DNA from: a virus | DNA: 22,182 nt | IMG/VR virus record: IMGVR_UViG_3300010354_000760 | Span: 1-22,182 of that record | Direction: 5' to 3' (one strand) | In this document: in pieces, positions 22,010-22,182 of the stretch | How positions within the stretch are numbered: position 1 is the first letter of the stretch | How the letters are laid out: each line of letters opens with the position of its first letter | The notes under the pieces: model-generated | Told to the model about the DNA's origin: nothing | Seen by the model: the letters and a program-made list of their open reading frames with translations, nothing else | Database searches by the model: none | Program-made: the position numbers and the translations under genes

Positions 22010-22182
22010 CCCGCAACATCTTTTCGGGTCCCCTTGACGGGGGGTGTTTCTATAAACACGTTTTGATATGAGCGGCTAATTTTATGAAGGGGTAGGGGGG
22101 CCTATTAGTTTGTTAAGTGCTACGTGGTTTGAGATTGGTTGTGCATATTGCTATGCGTGGCCGTGCGTGGGTCCCATCAGCC
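22010..22182 (-). other. Upstream end of the module, no supported gene
   Basis: No open frame here is convincing. Two small inverted repeats occur: GTGTTT/AAACAC with a 4-nt loop (22044-22059), and CCCC/GGGG with a 5-nt loop (22030-22042). Neither is followed by a T-tract. No strong promoter or ribosome site for the terminase genes was found. The minus-strand end of another gene may lie at the far right, but the readable peptide is too short to judge. Confidence 0.4.

Noticed and set aside
22030-22059. A terminator upstream of the terminase genes
   Set aside because: The hairpins are short and no T-tract follows on either strand.

Overview
The window looks like the late (virion assembly) module of a tailed bacteriophage, probably from an uncultured phage or a prophage. 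Every supported gene lies on the minus strand, so the module reads from right (22182) to left (1). Genes are packed with 1-20 bp overlaps or gaps under 40 bp, except for one 131 bp gap at 13670-13800. The genes show the standard bacterial code: about eleven real genes end in TGA and the rest in TAA. I saw no tape-measure gene, and the run of connector, structural and tail-fibre genes suggests a short-tailed (podovirus-like) virion. The host is not identifiable. The protein families resemble those I associate with freshwater and marine metagenomic phages, but that is recollection, not a search.

Layout in transcription order. (1) Packaging and capsid, 21955-13801: terminase small-subunit candidate, terminase large subunit (interrupted by an in-frame TGA), portal, a 63-aa protein, a GroES/Cpn10-like co-chaperonin, scaffolding protein, a hypothetical protein, a decoration-like structural protein and the major capsid protein, closed by a strong Rho-independent terminator. 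(2) A 131 bp leader with two interlaced perfect inverted repeats (potential pseudoknot) abutting the Shine-Dalgarno of the next gene. (3) Two small beta-rich structural proteins, a DUF6321-like protein and a holin-like membrane protein. (4) A cluster of small basic Gly/Lys-rich proteins, several sharing a KGG...RADGIA.RGKTRG C-terminal module, plus a DUF5872-like protein. (5) Connector and tail module: a 318-aa adaptor-like protein, a zinc-ribbon structural protein, two small proteins (one of only 56 aa), a second adaptor-like protein split by a one-base frameshift, and two structural proteins. (6) Tail appendages: a 305-aa protein made of two kinds of tandem repeat, a 1447-aa tail fibre ending in an S74 self-cleaving chaperone domain, two small proteins, and a second repeat-rich tail fibre that runs off the left edge.

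The points that most deserve attention are: the TGA exactly where terminase families should carry Trp; the one-base lesion in the adaptor gene; the phage-encoded GroES-like protein beside the capsid genes; the paralogous RGKTRG-module cluster; and the structured leader between the capsid terminator and the next gene. The two lesions together mean that this is a damaged prophage, a consensus with errors, or a genome using recoding at two essential genes.
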